64,000 bases of DNA from Massilia agilis (GTDB lineage: Bacteria > Pseudomonadota > Gammaproteobacteria > Burkholderiales > Burkholderiaceae_D), in contig NZ_JANUHB010000004.1 of NCBI RefSeq assembly GCF_024756255.1, positions 248,001 to 312,000 of the forward strand, given 5' to 3'. How positions within the stretch are numbered: position 1 is the stretch's first letter; each line of letters begins with the position of its first letter. A program made the position numbers and the translations under genes. Below the pieces are notes generated by a model. It did no database searches and was not told the origin of the DNA. It saw only the letters and a program-made list of their open reading frames with translations. Shown here in pieces: positions 24,411 to 33,728 of the stretch.

Positions 24411-25496
24411 ATGGCAACAGCCGCTAAGAAACCCGCAGCAAAGAAGCCGGCCGCAAAAGCCGCCGCTAAACCGGCCGCCAAGGCCGCCGCCGAGAAGCCG
24501 GTCAAGAAAGCCGCCGCCGCCAAACCGGCAGCCAAGGCCGCCGCCAAGCCGGCAGCAAAAGCAGCCGCTAAACCGGCAGCGAAGAAAGCAACCGCCACCA
24601 AAGCCGCCGCCAAGCCGGCAGCCAAGAAGGCAGCAGCCAAGCCGGTCGCCAAAAAAGCAACCGCCACCAAAGCAGCTGCAAAACCGGCAGCAAAGAAAGC
24701 AGCAGCCAAGCCGGTAGCTAAAAAGGCAGCCGCAACCAAAGCCGCCGCTAAACCGGCAGCAAAGAAAGCAGCAGCCAAGCCGGTAGCAAAGAAAGCCGCC
24801 GCAAAACCGGCAGCCAAGAAAGCAACCGCAAGCAAGGCAGCCGCAAAACCGGTAGCCAAGAAAGCCGCCGCGAAGCCGGCAGCCAAGAAAGCCGCCGCCA
24901 AGCCGGTAGCCAAGAAAGCCGCAGCAAAGCCGGCCGCAAAGAAAGCCGCCGCAAAACCGGCAGCTAAAAAAGCAGCCGCCACCAAAGCCGCGGCCAAGCC
25001 GGCAGCCAAGAAAGCTGCTGCCAAGCCGGTAGCCAAGAAAGCCGCCGCCAAGCCGGCAGCTAAACCGGCCGCCAAGAAAGCCGCTGCGAAGCCTGCAGCA
25101 AAAAAAGCCGCGGCCAAGCCGGCCGCTAAAAAGGCTGCAGCGAAACCGGCCGCCAAGCCGGCCGCCAAGAAAGTCGCTGCCAAGCCGGCAGCAAAGGCAG
25201 CAGCTACCAAGCCGGTAGCGAAGAAAGCCGCCGCCAAACCGGCAGCTGCAGCAAAACCGGCAGCAGCCAAGCCGGCAGTCGCAGCCAAACCGGCAGCCGC
25301 CAAGAAGCCGGCAGCGAAGAAGCCGGCCGCCAAGAAGGCAGCTCCGGCAGCCAAACCGGCAGCACCGGCCGCTGAAGCAAAACCGGCAGCACCGGCAGCA
25401 CCGGCAGCAGCAGCTCCGGCGCCGACCGCCGCTCCGGCCAAGACCGTGCTGGCTCCGGCCGCAGCATGGCCGTTCCCGACCAGCAGTCGCCCGTAA
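24411..25496 (+). CDS. Histone H1-like Ala/Lys/Pro repeat protein
   Basis: 361 residues made almost wholly of A, K and P with T, in short tandem units of the type AAAKPAAKK. This is the composition of bacterial histone H1-like, AlgP and BpH1 proteins that bind DNA without sequence preference. The final about 50 residues become acidic-poor and Ala/Pro-rich (AAPAPTAAP, ending WPFPTSSRP). AAGGAGA stands 7 bases before the ATG. DNA repeats of 9 to 45 bases make the gene prone to length change by slippage or unequal recombination. Its role in nucleoid structure is inferred from the family. Confidence 0.88.
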   Translation: MATAAKKPAAKKPAAKAAAKPAAKAAAEKPVKKAAAAKPAAKAAAKPAAKAAAKPAAKKATATKAAAKPAAKKAAAKPVAKKATATKAAAKPAAKKAAAKPVAKKAAATKAAAKPAAKKAAAKPVAKKAAAKPAAKKATASKAAAKPVAKKAAAKPAAKKAAAKPVAKKAAAKPAAKKAAAKPAAKKAAATKAAAKPAAKKAAAKPVAKKAAAKPAAKPAAKKAAAKPAAKKAAAKPAAKKAAAKPAAKPAAKKVAAKPAAKAAATKPVAKKAAAKPAAAAKPAAAKPAVAAKPAAAKKPAAKKPAAKKAAPAAKPAAPAAEAKPAAPAAPAAAAPAPTAAPAKTVLAPAAAWPFPTSSRP

Positions 25497-25525
25497 TAGC
25501 CAGCTCTGCCTGGATCAGGCACAAT

Positions 25526-25562
25526 ACCGCTGTGTGATCAGTTCACACGGCGGTTTTTTTTT
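25526..25562 (+). terminator. Terminator after the H1-like gene
   Basis: 12-bp stem ACCGCTGTGTGA with TCACACGGCGGT (one G-U pair), a 5-base loop and nine T residues. Confidence 0.92.
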
Positions 25563-25616
25563 GTGCGTATAGTTCTCCGACCATCGTTCGCACAACACGT
25601 TTTTCAAGGAGTGGCC

Positions 25617-26141
25617 GTGCTCAGTATTCTTCAGTTGATCGTCGATGCGGCAGCCAGTGTGCTCGGTGGCGTGCTGCTGCTGCGTTTCTGGATGCAGGTC
25701 ACGCGCGTGCGCCCGCCGGCCCCGGTTGCGCAGTTCACGTTCACGCTGTCGGACTGGCTGGTGCGCCCCTTGCGCCGCATCGTGCCAGGCATGGGCGGCT
25801 ACGACTGGGCCAGCCTGATCGGCGCGTTCCTGGTGGTGGTGCTGGCGACCTCGGTCCTGCTGCTCCAGGGCGCGAGCGGCGAGGTGGTCTTCCTGATGGC
25901 CGTGTTCCGGTTCCTCAACTGGATCATCTACGGCTTCATGGCGCTGCTCATCATCGATGCGGTGTTCAGCTGGGTGAACCCGAACGCCCCGCTGGCGCCC
26001 TTCATTAGCGCGCTGAACTACCCCTTGCTGCGCCCGATCCGCCGCGTGGTGCCGCTGATCGGCGGTATCGACCTGTCGGTACTCGTCGCGCTGCTCTTGC
26101 TGCAGGTGGTACAGATTGTGTTGGGGCGCCTGTTCTTTTGA
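25617..26141 (+). CDS. yggT: YggT-family membrane protein
   Basis: 174 residues with two YggT repeats: paired hydrophobic helices at about 5-25, 65-85, 100-125 and 155-174. The repeated motif is RPLRRIVPGMGGYDWASL and, later, RPIRRVVPLIGGIDLSVL. The family has been linked to osmotic and ion homeostasis, but its biochemical role is unsettled. The GTG at 25617 is chosen because AAGGAG lies 5 bases upstream; a frame from 25563 would begin within the previous gene's terminator. Its stop overlaps the next gene. Confidence 0.88.
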   Translation: MLSILQLIVDAAASVLGGVLLLRFWMQVTRVRPPAPVAQFTFTLSDWLVRPLRRIVPGMGGYDWASLIGAFLVVVLATSVLLLQGASGEVVFLMAVFRFLNWIIYGFMALLIIDAVFSWVNPNAPLAPFISALNYPLLRPIRRVVPLIGGIDLSVLVALLLLQVVQIVLGRLFF

Positions 26142-26446
26142 CGATCGAATCGAAGTGGTGCTCCGCCATCGCCGGCGGGGTGCGCATCGCGGTGCAGATC
26201 ACCCCGAATGCGAAAAAGACCGAGGTGATCGGCGTGCTGGACGACGCGCTCAAGCTCAAGCTGGCGGCGCAGCCGATCGAAGGGAAGGCCAACGAGGCGC
26301 TCATCAAGTTCCTCGCCGGCGCGCTGAAGGTGCCCAAGAGCGCCGTCACCATCACCCATGGTCAGACCAACAAGCGCAAGCTGGTGGAGGTCCGTTCCAC
26401 ATCGCTGACGCCTGCCGACGTGGCAAAGGTGTTGCTGCCTGCTTAG
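26138..26446 (+). CDS. yggU: DUF167/YggU family protein
   Basis: 102 residues, matching the small DUF167 fold: RIAVQITPNAKKTEVIG, then LKLKLAAQPIEGKANEALI and TITHGQTNKRKLVEV. Its function is unknown although it is widely conserved next to yggT. The start is the TTG at 26138, which overlaps the yggT stop (TTGA), implying translational coupling. No ATG fits in frame at the N-terminus. Confidence 0.85.
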   Translation: MTIESKWCSAIAGGVRIAVQITPNAKKTEVIGVLDDALKLKLAAQPIEGKANEALIKFLAGALKVPKSAVTITHGQTNKRKLVEVRSTSLTPADVAKVLLPA

Positions 26447-26462
26447 GCCGATTACCCGAGCA

Positions 26463-26490
26463 CGTCGTCCCGGCGTGCGCCGGGACGACG
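26463..26490. repeat. REP-like palindrome
   Basis: Perfect palindrome with 13-base arms, CGTCGTCCCGGCG and CGCCGGGACGACG, around TG. It is a single unit of the REP-like family seen at 6335 and 38346 and lies between two convergent genes, where it may act as a bidirectional mRNA end. Confidence 0.85.
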
Positions 26491-26496
26491 GTAGAT

Positions 26497-27435
26497 TCAG
26501 AAGCGGTAGCCGAATGCGCGCTCGAACGTCGTCGCGATCTCTTCTGCCGTGAAGCTGTGGTTCTGGCCGCCCTGGTGCGCGATCTTGATCGAGCCGAGCA
26601 GGCTTGCCAGGCGCCCGGTCGTGGGCCAGTCGAAGCCGTTGGTGATCCCGTACAAGAGGCCGGCGCGGTAGGCGTCGCCGCAGCCGGTCGGGTCCACCAC
26701 CTTTTCCGCCGGCACCGCCGGGATGTCGTGGCGCTCGCCGCCGGCGTGGATCTCCGAACCCTTGTCGCCGCGCGTGATGATCAGCGCGTCCAGCCGCTTG
26801 GCGATGTCGCCCAGCGTCAGGCCGGTGCGGTCCATCACCATCTCGAACTCGTAGTCGTTCGCGGCCAGGTAGGTGGCCTGGTCGATGAAGGTGATCAGCT
26901 CCTCGCCGGAGAACATCGGCAGCTGCTGGCCCGGGTCGAACATGAACGGCACGCCCAGCGCCGCGCAGTCGCGCGCGTGCTTGAGCATGCCCTCGCGTCC
27001 GTCCGGGGCGATGATCGCCACCGCCAGCGGTCCGCAGTCGGCCACGTTGTTCTCGTGCGCGAACTGCATGGCGCCCGGGTGGAAGGCGTTGATCTGGTTG
27101 TTGTCCAGGTCCGCGGTGACGAAGCACTGCGCGGTGTAGGCGTGGCCGATGGTGCGGATCGCGCGCGTGGAGATCCCCAGCTTGTCGAAGCGCTGCAGGT
27201 ACTCGCCGCCGTCCTGGCCGATGGTCGCCATGATGAGCGGGTCGCCGCCCAGCAGCTTGAGGTTGTAGGCGATGTTGGCCGCGCAGCCGCCGTACTCGGT
27301 GCGCAGCGTGGGCACCAGGAACGATACGTTCACGCGGTGCAGCTGGTCGGCCAGCAGGGTTTCGCCGAAGCGGCCGTGGTACTGCATGATCTTGTCGAAT
27401 GCGAGCGATCCGCAGATCAGCGAGGTCTTGGTCAT
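26497..27435 (-). CDS. PfkB-family (ribokinase-like) carbohydrate or nucleoside kinase
   Basis: 312 residues. The C-terminal PfkB signature DPTGCGDAYRAGLLYG carries the catalytic Asp and anion hole. The N-terminal substrate-site motif GGCAANIAYNLKLLGG is present. Overall it resembles bacterial adenosine-kinase-like members of the ribokinase family, so adenosine or a sugar may be the substrate; sequence alone does not settle this. It lies 8 bases downstream of the zinc-ribbon protein gene, as the last gene of the accB-to-kinase row on the minus strand. Confidence 0.82.
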   Translation of the reverse strand: MTKTSLICGSLAFDKIMQYHGRFGETLLADQLHRVNVSFLVPTLRTEYGGCAANIAYNLKLLGGDPLIMATIGQDGGEYLQRFDKLGISTRAIRTIGHAYTAQCFVTADLDNNQINAFHPGAMQFAHENNVADCGPLAVAIIAPDGREGMLKHARDCAALGVPFMFDPGQQLPMFSGEELITFIDQATYLAANDYEFEMVMDRTGLTLGDIAKRLDALIITRGDKGSEIHAGGERHDIPAVPAEKVVDPTGCGDAYRAGLLYGITNGFDWPTTGRLASLLGSIKIAHQGGQNHSFTAEEIATTFERAFGYRF

Positions 27436-27443
27436 GTGAAGCC

Positions 27444-28805
27444 TTATGGGTAGAAAACGGCGATGTGGTAGCCGGAGGGCTTGAGCTGGTCAAGCTTGAA
27501 GTAGAGCTTGACCGGCTGCTCCGCGTGCGGGCCGAAGCCGGCCGTCGCCGCAACGCCGTGTGGCAGGTATTCCGCGGGCGCGAACACACGGCGCACCAGC
27601 GGTTTGTCGTTGGCGTCGGTGAGCGCCAGTTCAATGGCGGGCCACGCCTGTGCGCTGCCGCCCTGGTTGTGCAGCAGGGTGGTGAGCACGTAGGTGTCGG
27701 GGGCGAGCGTTTGCAGTTCGCCTGTTTCGATGGCCAGGTTGTCGATCCGCGCCGGCAGCTCCACGCGGCAGCGCAGCGCCGCGCACACGGCGGCCAGCGC
27801 CGGTTTCATCGCCGGCACGCGCGCGGCGAGGTCGTTGCGCAAGACCGTCATCGCCTGCGCCACCAGCAGCAGCGCGAGCACCACCGAGCCGACAGCCATC
27901 AGGATGCGGCGCCGCTTGCCCGATTGCTCCTGCTGGCGGCCGCGCTTGACGAAATCGGGCTCGTCGATCTCGGGCACGCGCAGCTTGGGCGGCGGGATCT
28001 TGGTTGGGCTGAGCTTGGAACGGCGATTGCCCAGGCGCGCACGCGCCGGCTTGGCAGCGGGAGCGGGCGGCGGGACGTGGGTGTCGGCGGCCGACTCGCG
28101 CATCGGCAGCGGCGCGTGCTCGGTGCCGGCGAAATGATGCGCCATGTCGGCGTGGGCCTGCAGCGTAGGCTCGTCGTGGTGATCGGGCAGGGCGGCAGCC
28201 ACCAGTTCTTCTTCGACCGGCAGGTCGAAGGTGGGCTCGACGCGGCCTGTGGCTTGCGGCGCGTGCGCTTCGAATGCGGGCTCGGCGAGCGTGCTCTCGG
28301 CCGCGAATGCCGGCTCGACGGGAACCTGTGCCTGTTCGTCTGCACCGCCCTCGACGGTGGCGCTCTCCGGTTCGTGCCAGGTGGTGTCGGCCACGGTGTT
28401 GGCAACTGGGGTTTCGGCTTCAAAGAATTCAGAGTCGCCCGACGCGAAGCCCTCGGCTTCCTCGGTGCTCTCCACCACTTCGTCGTGCGGCTCGTGCGGT
28501 ACGGCCTGCGGCTGCGGCTCCGGCTCCGGCTCGTTCTCGGGTTCGGGTTCGGGCAGGATGCCCAGCGGGTCGAGGGTCTTGTCCAGTTCGATGGTGTAGA
28601 CCGGCACCTCCTGCTCGTCCGCAGGGGCTTCGGCGGTTACTTCTGGTTCGACGGCCGGTTTGGCATCCAGATCGACCAGGCTGGCGTTGCCGTCGAAGAT
28701 TTCGTGGCAGGCGCCACAGCGCACTATGCCCCCACGCAGTTTCAACTGGTCCTGGGCGACCCGGAAAGTAGTCTTACAGTGGGGGCATCGAGTGGCAAGC
28801 GCCAT
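27444..28805 (-). CDS. Zinc-ribbon and DUF3426 membrane protein
   Basis: 453 residues. An MJ0042-type zinc ribbon opens the protein (CPHC at 8-11, CGAC about 20 residues later). A long acidic Pro/Glu-rich linker covers about 50-270, with a P-E-P-E-N-E run. One transmembrane helix (ILMAVGSVVLALLLVAQAM) precedes a C-terminal DUF3426 domain, probably periplasmic. The function is unknown. The family is conserved beside prmA in betaproteobacteria, as here (6 bases after prmA). Confidence 0.85.
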   Translation of the reverse strand: MALATRCPHCKTTFRVAQDQLKLRGGIVRCGACHEIFDGNASLVDLDAKPAVEPEVTAEAPADEQEVPVYTIELDKTLDPLGILPEPEPENEPEPEPQPQAVPHEPHDEVVESTEEAEGFASGDSEFFEAETPVANTVADTTWHEPESATVEGGADEQAQVPVEPAFAAESTLAEPAFEAHAPQATGRVEPTFDLPVEEELVAAALPDHHDEPTLQAHADMAHHFAGTEHAPLPMRESAADTHVPPPAPAAKPARARLGNRRSKLSPTKIPPPKLRVPEIDEPDFVKRGRQQEQSGKRRRILMAVGSVVLALLLVAQAMTVLRNDLAARVPAMKPALAAVCAALRCRVELPARIDNLAIETGELQTLAPDTYVLTTLLHNQGGSAQAWPAIELALTDANDKPLVRRVFAPAEYLPHGVAATAGFGPHAEQPVKLYFKLDQLKPSGYHIAVFYP

Positions 28806-28811
28806 GGGCCT

Positions 28812-29759
28812 TTACTCCGCGCGGGGCATGCGCGGCGGCGGTGCTGTGTCGCTGCCGAGCTGCCCATGAAGGGCGACCCAGCCGTCCTGCGAGGCCCAGA
28901 CGCCCAGCTTGATGAAAGGAGCGTACGCCGCGGCCACTTCCTCGGCCTGGCGTTCCAGCACGCCCGAGAGAACCAGCGATCCGCCCGGCGCCACGCGGCC
29001 GGACAGCATCGGCGCCATCAGCTTCAATGGGCTCGACAGGATGTTGGCCACGACGGTGTCGTAGCGTTGCTGCGCATGGCTCGATGCAGCGAATTGGTCC
29101 GGCAGGAAGTAGTCGATCGCGCAGCCGTTGCGCTCGGCGTTCGCGTGCGCCGACTCGATCGCCTGCGGGTCGATGTCCACGCCGTTCACTTCGCCCGCGC
29201 CCAGCTTCTTGGCGACCATCGCCAGGATGCCGGAGCCGCAGCCGTAATCGAGCACGGTCTTGCCCGGCGCCGGATGCGCTTCCAGCCATTCCATGCACAG
29301 GCGGGTGGTGGGGTGGCTGCCGGTGCCAAACGCCAGGCCCGGGTCGAGTTCGAGCACGAGCGCGCTCGGGTCCGGGGCGTCGTGCCAGCTTGGCACCACC
29401 CAGATGTTCTTGCCGATGTGGATAGGCTCGAACTGCGACTGCGTCAGGCGCACCCAGTCGGCGTCGTCCACCGCGCGGGTGGTGAAGGCGGGCGCCTTGG
29501 CCAGGTTGATGGCGTCGGCCGCCTCGGCCACGATGGCGCCCTGGTCGGCATCCACGTCGGTCAGGGCCACCACGCGCGAGCGGTCCCACGCGGCTTCGGA
29601 CGGGGTCAATCCCGGCTCGCCGAACAGCGGCTTTTCCTGCGCCGTGCCTTCGTCCGCGTCCTCCACCGAGACCGACAGCGCGCCAGCCTCCATCAAGGCG
29701 TCGGACAGCGCCTCGGCATGTTCACGATCGATCTCGATGACTACTTCGGTCCAGCTCAT
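28812..29759 (-). CDS. prmA: Ribosomal protein L11 methyltransferase
   Basis: 315 residues. The SAM-binding motif [19 protein letters not shown] and the substrate-side motif VANILSSPL are those of PrmA, which trimethylates L11. The N-terminal ferredoxin-like domain (about 1-60) binds L11. It overlaps the end of accC by 4 bases (ATGA), a common betaproteobacterial arrangement accB-accC-prmA. Confidence 0.95.
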   Translation of the reverse strand: MSWTEVVIEIDREHAEALSDALMEAGALSVSVEDADEGTAQEKPLFGEPGLTPSEAAWDRSRVVALTDVDADQGAIVAEAADAINLAKAPAFTTRAVDDADWVRLTQSQFEPIHIGKNIWVVPSWHDAPDPSALVLELDPGLAFGTGSHPTTRLCMEWLEAHPAPGKTVLDYGCGSGILAMVAKKLGAGEVNGVDIDPQAIESAHANAERNGCAIDYFLPDQFAASSHAQQRYDTVVANILSSPLKLMAPMLSGRVAPGGSLVLSGVLERQAEEVAAAYAPFIKLGVWASQDGWVALHGQLGSDTAPPPRMPRAE

Positions 29760-31156
29760 GCTTCTGCCTTGGTCTCCGATTTGGCGCCGAGGGCGCCTTC
29801 CTTCTCCAGGTCCGGCTTGTGGGCCAGCTTGTGCTCGAGGTAGTGGATGTTGGTGCCGCCTTCGATGAAGCGCGCGTCCACCATCAGCTCGCGGTGCAGC
29901 GGGATATTCGTCATGATACCCTCAACCACCATTTCCGAAAGCGCAATCTGCATGCGGCGGATCGCCTGCTCGCGGGTGGCGCCATAGGCGATCACCTTGC
30001 CGACCATCGAATCGTAGTGCGGCGGCACGTAGTAACCGTTGTAGGCGTGCGAATCGACGCGGATGCCAGGGCCGCCCGGCGCGTGCCAGTTGATGATGCG
30101 GCCCGGCGACGGGATGAACTTGAACGGGTCTTCGGCGTTGATGCGGCACTCGATCGCGTGGCCCGACAGCATGATGTCGCGCTGCTTGAAGCGCAGCTTT
30201 TCGCCGCAGGCGATGCGGATCTGCTCCTGCACGATGTCGATGCCGGTGATCATTTCGGTCACCGGGTGCTCGACCTGCACGCGGGTGTTCATCTCGATGA
30301 AGTAGAACTCGCCATTCTCGTACAGGAACTCGAAGGTGCCCGCGCCGCGGTAGCCGATCTTGCGGCAGGCTTCGGCGCAGCGGTCGCCGATCTTCTCGAT
30401 CAGCTTGCGGTTGATGCCGGGTGCGGGCGCTTCCTCGATCACCTTCTGGTGGCGGCGCTGCATCGAGCAGTCGCGCTCGCCCAGCCAGACGGCGTTCCGG
30501 TGTTCGTCAGCCAGCACCTGGATTTCCACGTGGCGCGGATTCTCCAGGAACTTTTCCATGTAGACCTCGGGGTTGCCGAATGCCGTGCCGGCCTCTGCCT
30601 TGGTCATCGCCACCGCGTTCAGCAGTGCCGCCTCGGTGTGCACCACGCGCATGCCGCGCCCACCACCGCCGCCGGCCGCCTTGATGATGACCGGGTAGCC
30701 GATCTTGCGCGCGGTCTGGATGATTTCCTTCGGGTCGTCGCTCAGGGCGCCATCCGAGCCGGGCACGCAGGGCACGCCGGCCTTGATCATCGCCTGCTTG
30801 GCCGAGACCTTGTCGCCCATCAGCCGGATCGAGTCGGAACGCGGGCCGATGAACACGAAGCCCGATTTCTCGACGCGCTCGGCAAAGTCGGCGTTCTCCG
30901 ACAGGAAGCCGTAGCCCGGGTGGATCGCCTCGGCGTCGGTCACTTCGGCCGCGCTGATGATCGCCGGCATGTTCAGGTAGCTCAGTGCCGACTGCGCCGG
31001 GCCGATGCACACCGACTCGTCCGCCAGCTTCACGTATTTGGCGTCCTTGTCCGCCTCGGAGTGCACGACGACGGTCTTGATGCCCAATTCGCGGCACGCG
31101 CGCTGGATACGCAGCGCGATTTCACCACGATTGGCGATGAGGATTTTTTCAAACAT
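29756..31156 (-). CDS. accC: Acetyl-CoA carboxylase, biotin carboxylase subunit
   Basis: 466 residues. It carboxylates biotin on AccB using ATP and bicarbonate, the first step of fatty-acid synthesis. The N-terminal motif [16 protein letters not shown], the ATP-grasp glycine loop ([14 protein letters not shown]) and the catalytic segment [14 protein letters not shown] are intact. It follows accB by 89 bases on the minus strand and overlaps prmA. Confidence 0.97.
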   Translation of the reverse strand: MFEKILIANRGEIALRIQRACRELGIKTVVVHSEADKDAKYVKLADESVCIGPAQSALSYLNMPAIISAAEVTDAEAIHPGYGFLSENADFAERVEKSGFVFIGPRSDSIRLMGDKVSAKQAMIKAGVPCVPGSDGALSDDPKEIIQTARKIGYPVIIKAAGGGGGRGMRVVHTEAALLNAVAMTKAEAGTAFGNPEVYMEKFLENPRHVEIQVLADEHRNAVWLGERDCSMQRRHQKVIEEAPAPGINRKLIEKIGDRCAEACRKIGYRGAGTFEFLYENGEFYFIEMNTRVQVEHPVTEMITGIDIVQEQIRIACGEKLRFKQRDIMLSGHAIECRINAEDPFKFIPSPGRIINWHAPGGPGIRVDSHAYNGYYVPPHYDSMVGKVIAYGATREQAIRRMQIALSEMVVEGIMTNIPLHRELMVDARFIEGGTNIHYLEHKLAHKPDLEKEGALGAKSETKAEA

Positions 31157-31245
31157 GGTTCAGGTAGTTCTGTGAAGGCCGGCCTTGCGCGGCCGGGTAC
31201 GACAGTCGAAAGGGCCTGGGCGGGCCCGCGCCGCTTGCGGGCGTA

Positions 31246-31716
31246 TTAGCCGATCACGAACAGCGGCTGGCCGAATTCGACCGGCTGGCCATTCTCCACC
31301 AGGATCTTGGTGACGGTGCCGGAGATGTCGGCGTCGATTTCGTTCAGCAGCTTCATCGCTTCGATGATGCACAGGGTGTCGCCTTCCTTCACGGTGGCGC
31401 CGACCTCGACGAAGGCCGGGGCGCCCGGGGCGGACGAACGGTAGAAGGTGCCGACCATCGGCGACTTGACCACGTGGCCGGTTTCGGCGGCCGGGGCTGC
31501 GGCTGCGGGTGCGGCGGCAGGGGCGGCCACCTGCGGTGCAGCTGCCGGGGCACTGTATTGCTGCACGCCGGCCGGCGGCATCATCAGGACCTGGTTCTGC
31601 GGGATCCCGGAGGATTTGACGATGCGAACTTTGCTTTCGCCCTCGGTCACTTCGAGTTCAGCGATGTCGGACTCTGCGACGAGATCGATCAAAGTCTTGA
31701 GTTTTCGTAGATCCAT
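31246..31716 (-). CDS. accB: Biotin carboxyl carrier protein of acetyl-CoA carboxylase
   Basis: 156 residues. The C-terminal biotinyl domain carries the biotinylation site EAMKLLNEI. An Ala/Pro-rich flexible linker (about 60-85) joins it to the N-terminal domain that contacts AccC. AAGGGG stands 6 bases before the ATG. It heads the accB-accC-prmA operon. Confidence 0.96.
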   Translation of the reverse strand: MDLRKLKTLIDLVAESDIAELEVTEGESKVRIVKSSGIPQNQVLMMPPAGVQQYSAPAAAPQVAAPAAAPAAAAPAAETGHVVKSPMVGTFYRSSAPGAPAFVEVGATVKEGDTLCIIEAMKLLNEIDADISGTVTKILVENGQPVEFGQPLFVIG

Positions 31717-31808
31717 GTGAAACCCCTTGGAATTATTGGTGTTGTTGAGTATGCCCTACGGCGGCGCCGCGAAGCACACAGAATGCGTGAAGTTGACGTA
31801 GATTAACG

Positions 31809-32240
31809 CTATTTAAGCGCGAAGTCGATGGCAAACCTATATCCATCGGCGCCCAGCCCGCAGATCGTGCCGCGCGCGATGGCAGACAGGTACGAATGGT
31901 GGCGGAACTCCTCTCGCTGGTAAATATTAGAGAGATGGACTTCCACGAACGGGATGGCGACCCCGGCCAGCGCATCACGCAAGGCCACGCTGGTGTGGGT
32001 CAGTCCGCCCGGGTTGATGATGATCGCATCGACCCCTTCGAGGCGCGCGGCATGGACGCGGTCAATCAGCGCCCCTTCATGGTTACTCTGGAAGCAAGCG
32101 AGCGTTGCGCCGGCCGCGGCTGCCTGGGCTTGTGCGGCTTGCTCGATGTCGGCGAGCGTCGTGGTGCCGTACACCGCAGGCTCTCGTGTCCCCAAGAGAT
32201 TCAGGTTGGGGCCGTTGAGCAGCAGGAGCTTTTTCGCCAT
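31809..32240 (-). CDS. aroQ: 3-dehydroquinate dehydratase, type II
   Basis: 143 residues; shikimate pathway enzyme. The N-terminal [17 protein letters not shown] holds the catalytic Tyr and Arg loop, [10 protein letters not shown] the active-site segment, and [15 protein letters not shown] the catalytic His and lid. It lies 92 bases upstream of accB in the same direction, probably as part of the same transcription row. Confidence 0.96.
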   Translation of the reverse strand: MAKKLLLLNGPNLNLLGTREPAVYGTTTLADIEQAAQAQAAAAGATLACFQSNHEGALIDRVHAARLEGVDAIIINPGGLTHTSVALRDALAGVAIPFVEVHLSNIYQREEFRHHSYLSAIARGTICGLGADGYRFAIDFALK

Positions 32241-32462
32241 GTTGAAGGTCTGGTTGCCCGAAAGTCAGGCATTTTGACGCCAACATCTCCTATTGGCAAG
32301 CGATATTGTAATGCTTTGTATAGGCAGATAAATAAGTGAACGACCGTTCGTGCGGAACGAAATGCGGCGTTTCCCGTAGGGTGGGCGGGTTCCCCGCCCA
32401 CGCGTTCAGTCAGTGCCCGCGCCGCTTGTACGCGTGGGCGGGAGACCCGCCCACCCTACAAA
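32241..32462. other. Gap between aroQ and the tlpA-like gene
   Basis: 222 bases. AT-rich up to about 32335 (probable aroQ promoter region on the minus strand), then the inverted repeat described at 32376. No gene is seen. Confidence 0.5.
32376..32459. repeat. Inverted repeat, GTAGGGTGGGC family
   Basis: Outer arms GTAGGGTGGGCGGGT and ACCCGCCCACCCTAC enclose inner arms CCGCCCACGCGT and ACGCGTGGGCGGG with a variable centre. The same architecture, with different inner bases, recurs at 42498-42576; a short core is at 46494. Confidence 0.82.
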
Positions 32463-33020
32463 TCAGAGCTTGGCCAGGTCGGCCCGCAGCTGGTCGAACT
32501 TGAGCGAACCAAGGTAGGTTTTCTTGACTTGCCCGTCGGCCCCGATCAGCACCGTGTACGGCAACCCGCCCGCTTCGTTGCCGAACTCGCGCGCCAGGTC
32601 GGTGCCGCCCATGCCTGCCACGTACAGCGGATAAGAAATCTTCAAACGCCCCGCAAAAGCCGCGATATTGGCCGGGCTGTCGATGCCGATCCCGATCACG
32701 TTCACCTGCTTGGCCTTCATTTCCCGGGCCAGGGCGTCCAGCTCGGGCATCTCGCGCACGCAGGGTGCACACCATGGCGCCCAGAAATTGACCAGCAAGG
32801 GCTTTCCTTGCCATTGCGACAATGCCTGCGGCTTGCCGCCGGCGTCGTTGAACGATTGCGCGAACAGGTTGGTGACCGCGGTGTGCGGCCGGCCGTCGGT
32901 CGCGGCGTAGGCGGTGGTGATCGGCCCGGCCCCGTCTTTCTGGTTGAACCCCACGAGCGCGCCCATCGCGCCGAAGGCGAGGGCGATCAGCGCGTACCCG
33001 AGTACATTCTTCTTGCTCAT
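32463..33020 (-). CDS. TlpA-family thiol-disulphide oxidoreductase
   Basis: 185 residues. One N-terminal membrane segment (ALIALAFGAMGALVGF) anchors a periplasmic thioredoxin fold with active site WCAPC in NFWAPWCAPCVREMP and a cis-Pro region (GGLPYTVLI). It likely reduces periplasmic disulphides, for instance in cytochrome c maturation. Its ATG overlaps the stop of the upstream gene (ATGA). Confidence 0.9.
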   Translation of the reverse strand: MSKKNVLGYALIALAFGAMGALVGFNQKDGAGPITTAYAATDGRPHTAVTNLFAQSFNDAGGKPQALSQWQGKPLLVNFWAPWCAPCVREMPELDALAREMKAKQVNVIGIGIDSPANIAAFAGRLKISYPLYVAGMGGTDLAREFGNEAGGLPYTVLIGADGQVKKTYLGSLKFDQLRADLAKL

Positions 33021-33649
33021 TCGTCTTGTTCCAGTGTTTCGTCAGTCGTCATCAGGGCGCGCAGGCCGGCCGCGTCCACGCGCTGCAGCCGCCCGTCCGA
33101 GCGCGGCTTGAGCGCACCGCGCAGGTCATTCATTTCGTATAGCTCCGCGTGCACGGCCTCGTTATGCCACAGGAAGCTCACCGTTTCAACCGGGTCATGC
33201 CGGGCGCCCTTGAAGTGGGGCATTTCGGAGATCTCTATATTGACGTTTCTATTTAATAGGAAGATCTCGACTTCCTTGGCGCTGTCGGCGAACAGTTGCA
33301 GGCGGATGTCGTCATACTCGCCGGCAGTGCCGTTGAGCACCGCGCCAGTGAGGTAGGGCCGGAACTCGGCCAGCTCGTCCATCACCTCGAGCGCGGCGCG
33401 GCGCAAGCGCTTGAGGCGCGCGGCCTGCTGCGGCCCCTGGAACAGGGCCTGGTAGCGGCGCACCTCGTCCTCGATCTGGATATTGTCGGGAAGCAGGTTC
33501 GCGTGCGGCTGGTCCACCCCTAGCACCTTGCGTGCCGCCTTGCGGCGGGCGGTGGCGTAATCGGCGCCGTCCTCGGCGATCATGCGGGCGGCGGTGGCCG
33601 CGATCTGCGAACGCAGCGCCTGCGGGTCGTTGGTTTGGCTCGGATTCAT
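33017..33649 (-). CDS. Nucleotidyltransferase-like conserved protein
   Basis: 210 residues. The middle part GAVLNGTAGEYDDIRLQLFAD resembles the G-S-x-A-R/D region of small nucleotidyltransferases, although the Ser and acidic pair are not canonical. It is best described as a predicted nucleotidyltransferase-fold protein of unknown activity. The ATG at 33649 is preferred; a longer frame from 33730 would overlap the divergent mpl start. It is divergent from mpl (79-base gap) and coupled to the tlpA-like gene. Confidence 0.7.
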   Translation of the reverse strand: MNPSQTNDPQALRSQIAATAARMIAEDGADYATARRKAARKVLGVDQPHANLLPDNIQIEDEVRRYQALFQGPQQAARLKRLRRAALEVMDELAEFRPYLTGAVLNGTAGEYDDIRLQLFADSAKEVEIFLLNRNVNIEISEMPHFKGARHDPVETVSFLWHNEAVHAELYEMNDLRGALKPRSDGRLQRVDAAGLRALMTTDETLEQDE

Positions 33650-33692
33650 GGGTTCGATGATACTCCCGAACGGAAAATGGCATCGCGTCAGG

Positions 33693-33698
33693 TAAAAT
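33693..33698 (+). promoter_or_regulatory. Candidate -10 element for mpl
   Basis: TAAAAT about 31 bases before the mpl start, within the 79-base divergent gap. No recognisable -35 stands at 16-18 bp, so support is modest. Confidence 0.35.
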
Positions 33699-33728
33699 CG
33701 CGGTTTCGCCATTTCCTCTCCTCTACCC

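Noticed and set aside
24411..25496. CRISPR-like periodic repeats
   Set aside because: The period follows codons of a low-complexity protein; there are no unique spacers of constant length.
24386..25522. Gly/Ala/Leu-rich open frame opposite the H1-like gene, resembling a membrane protein
   Set aside because: The reverse complement of Ala/Lys/Pro codon repeats gives Ala/Gly/Leu/Phe strings automatically; the plus strand has the ribosome site and terminator.
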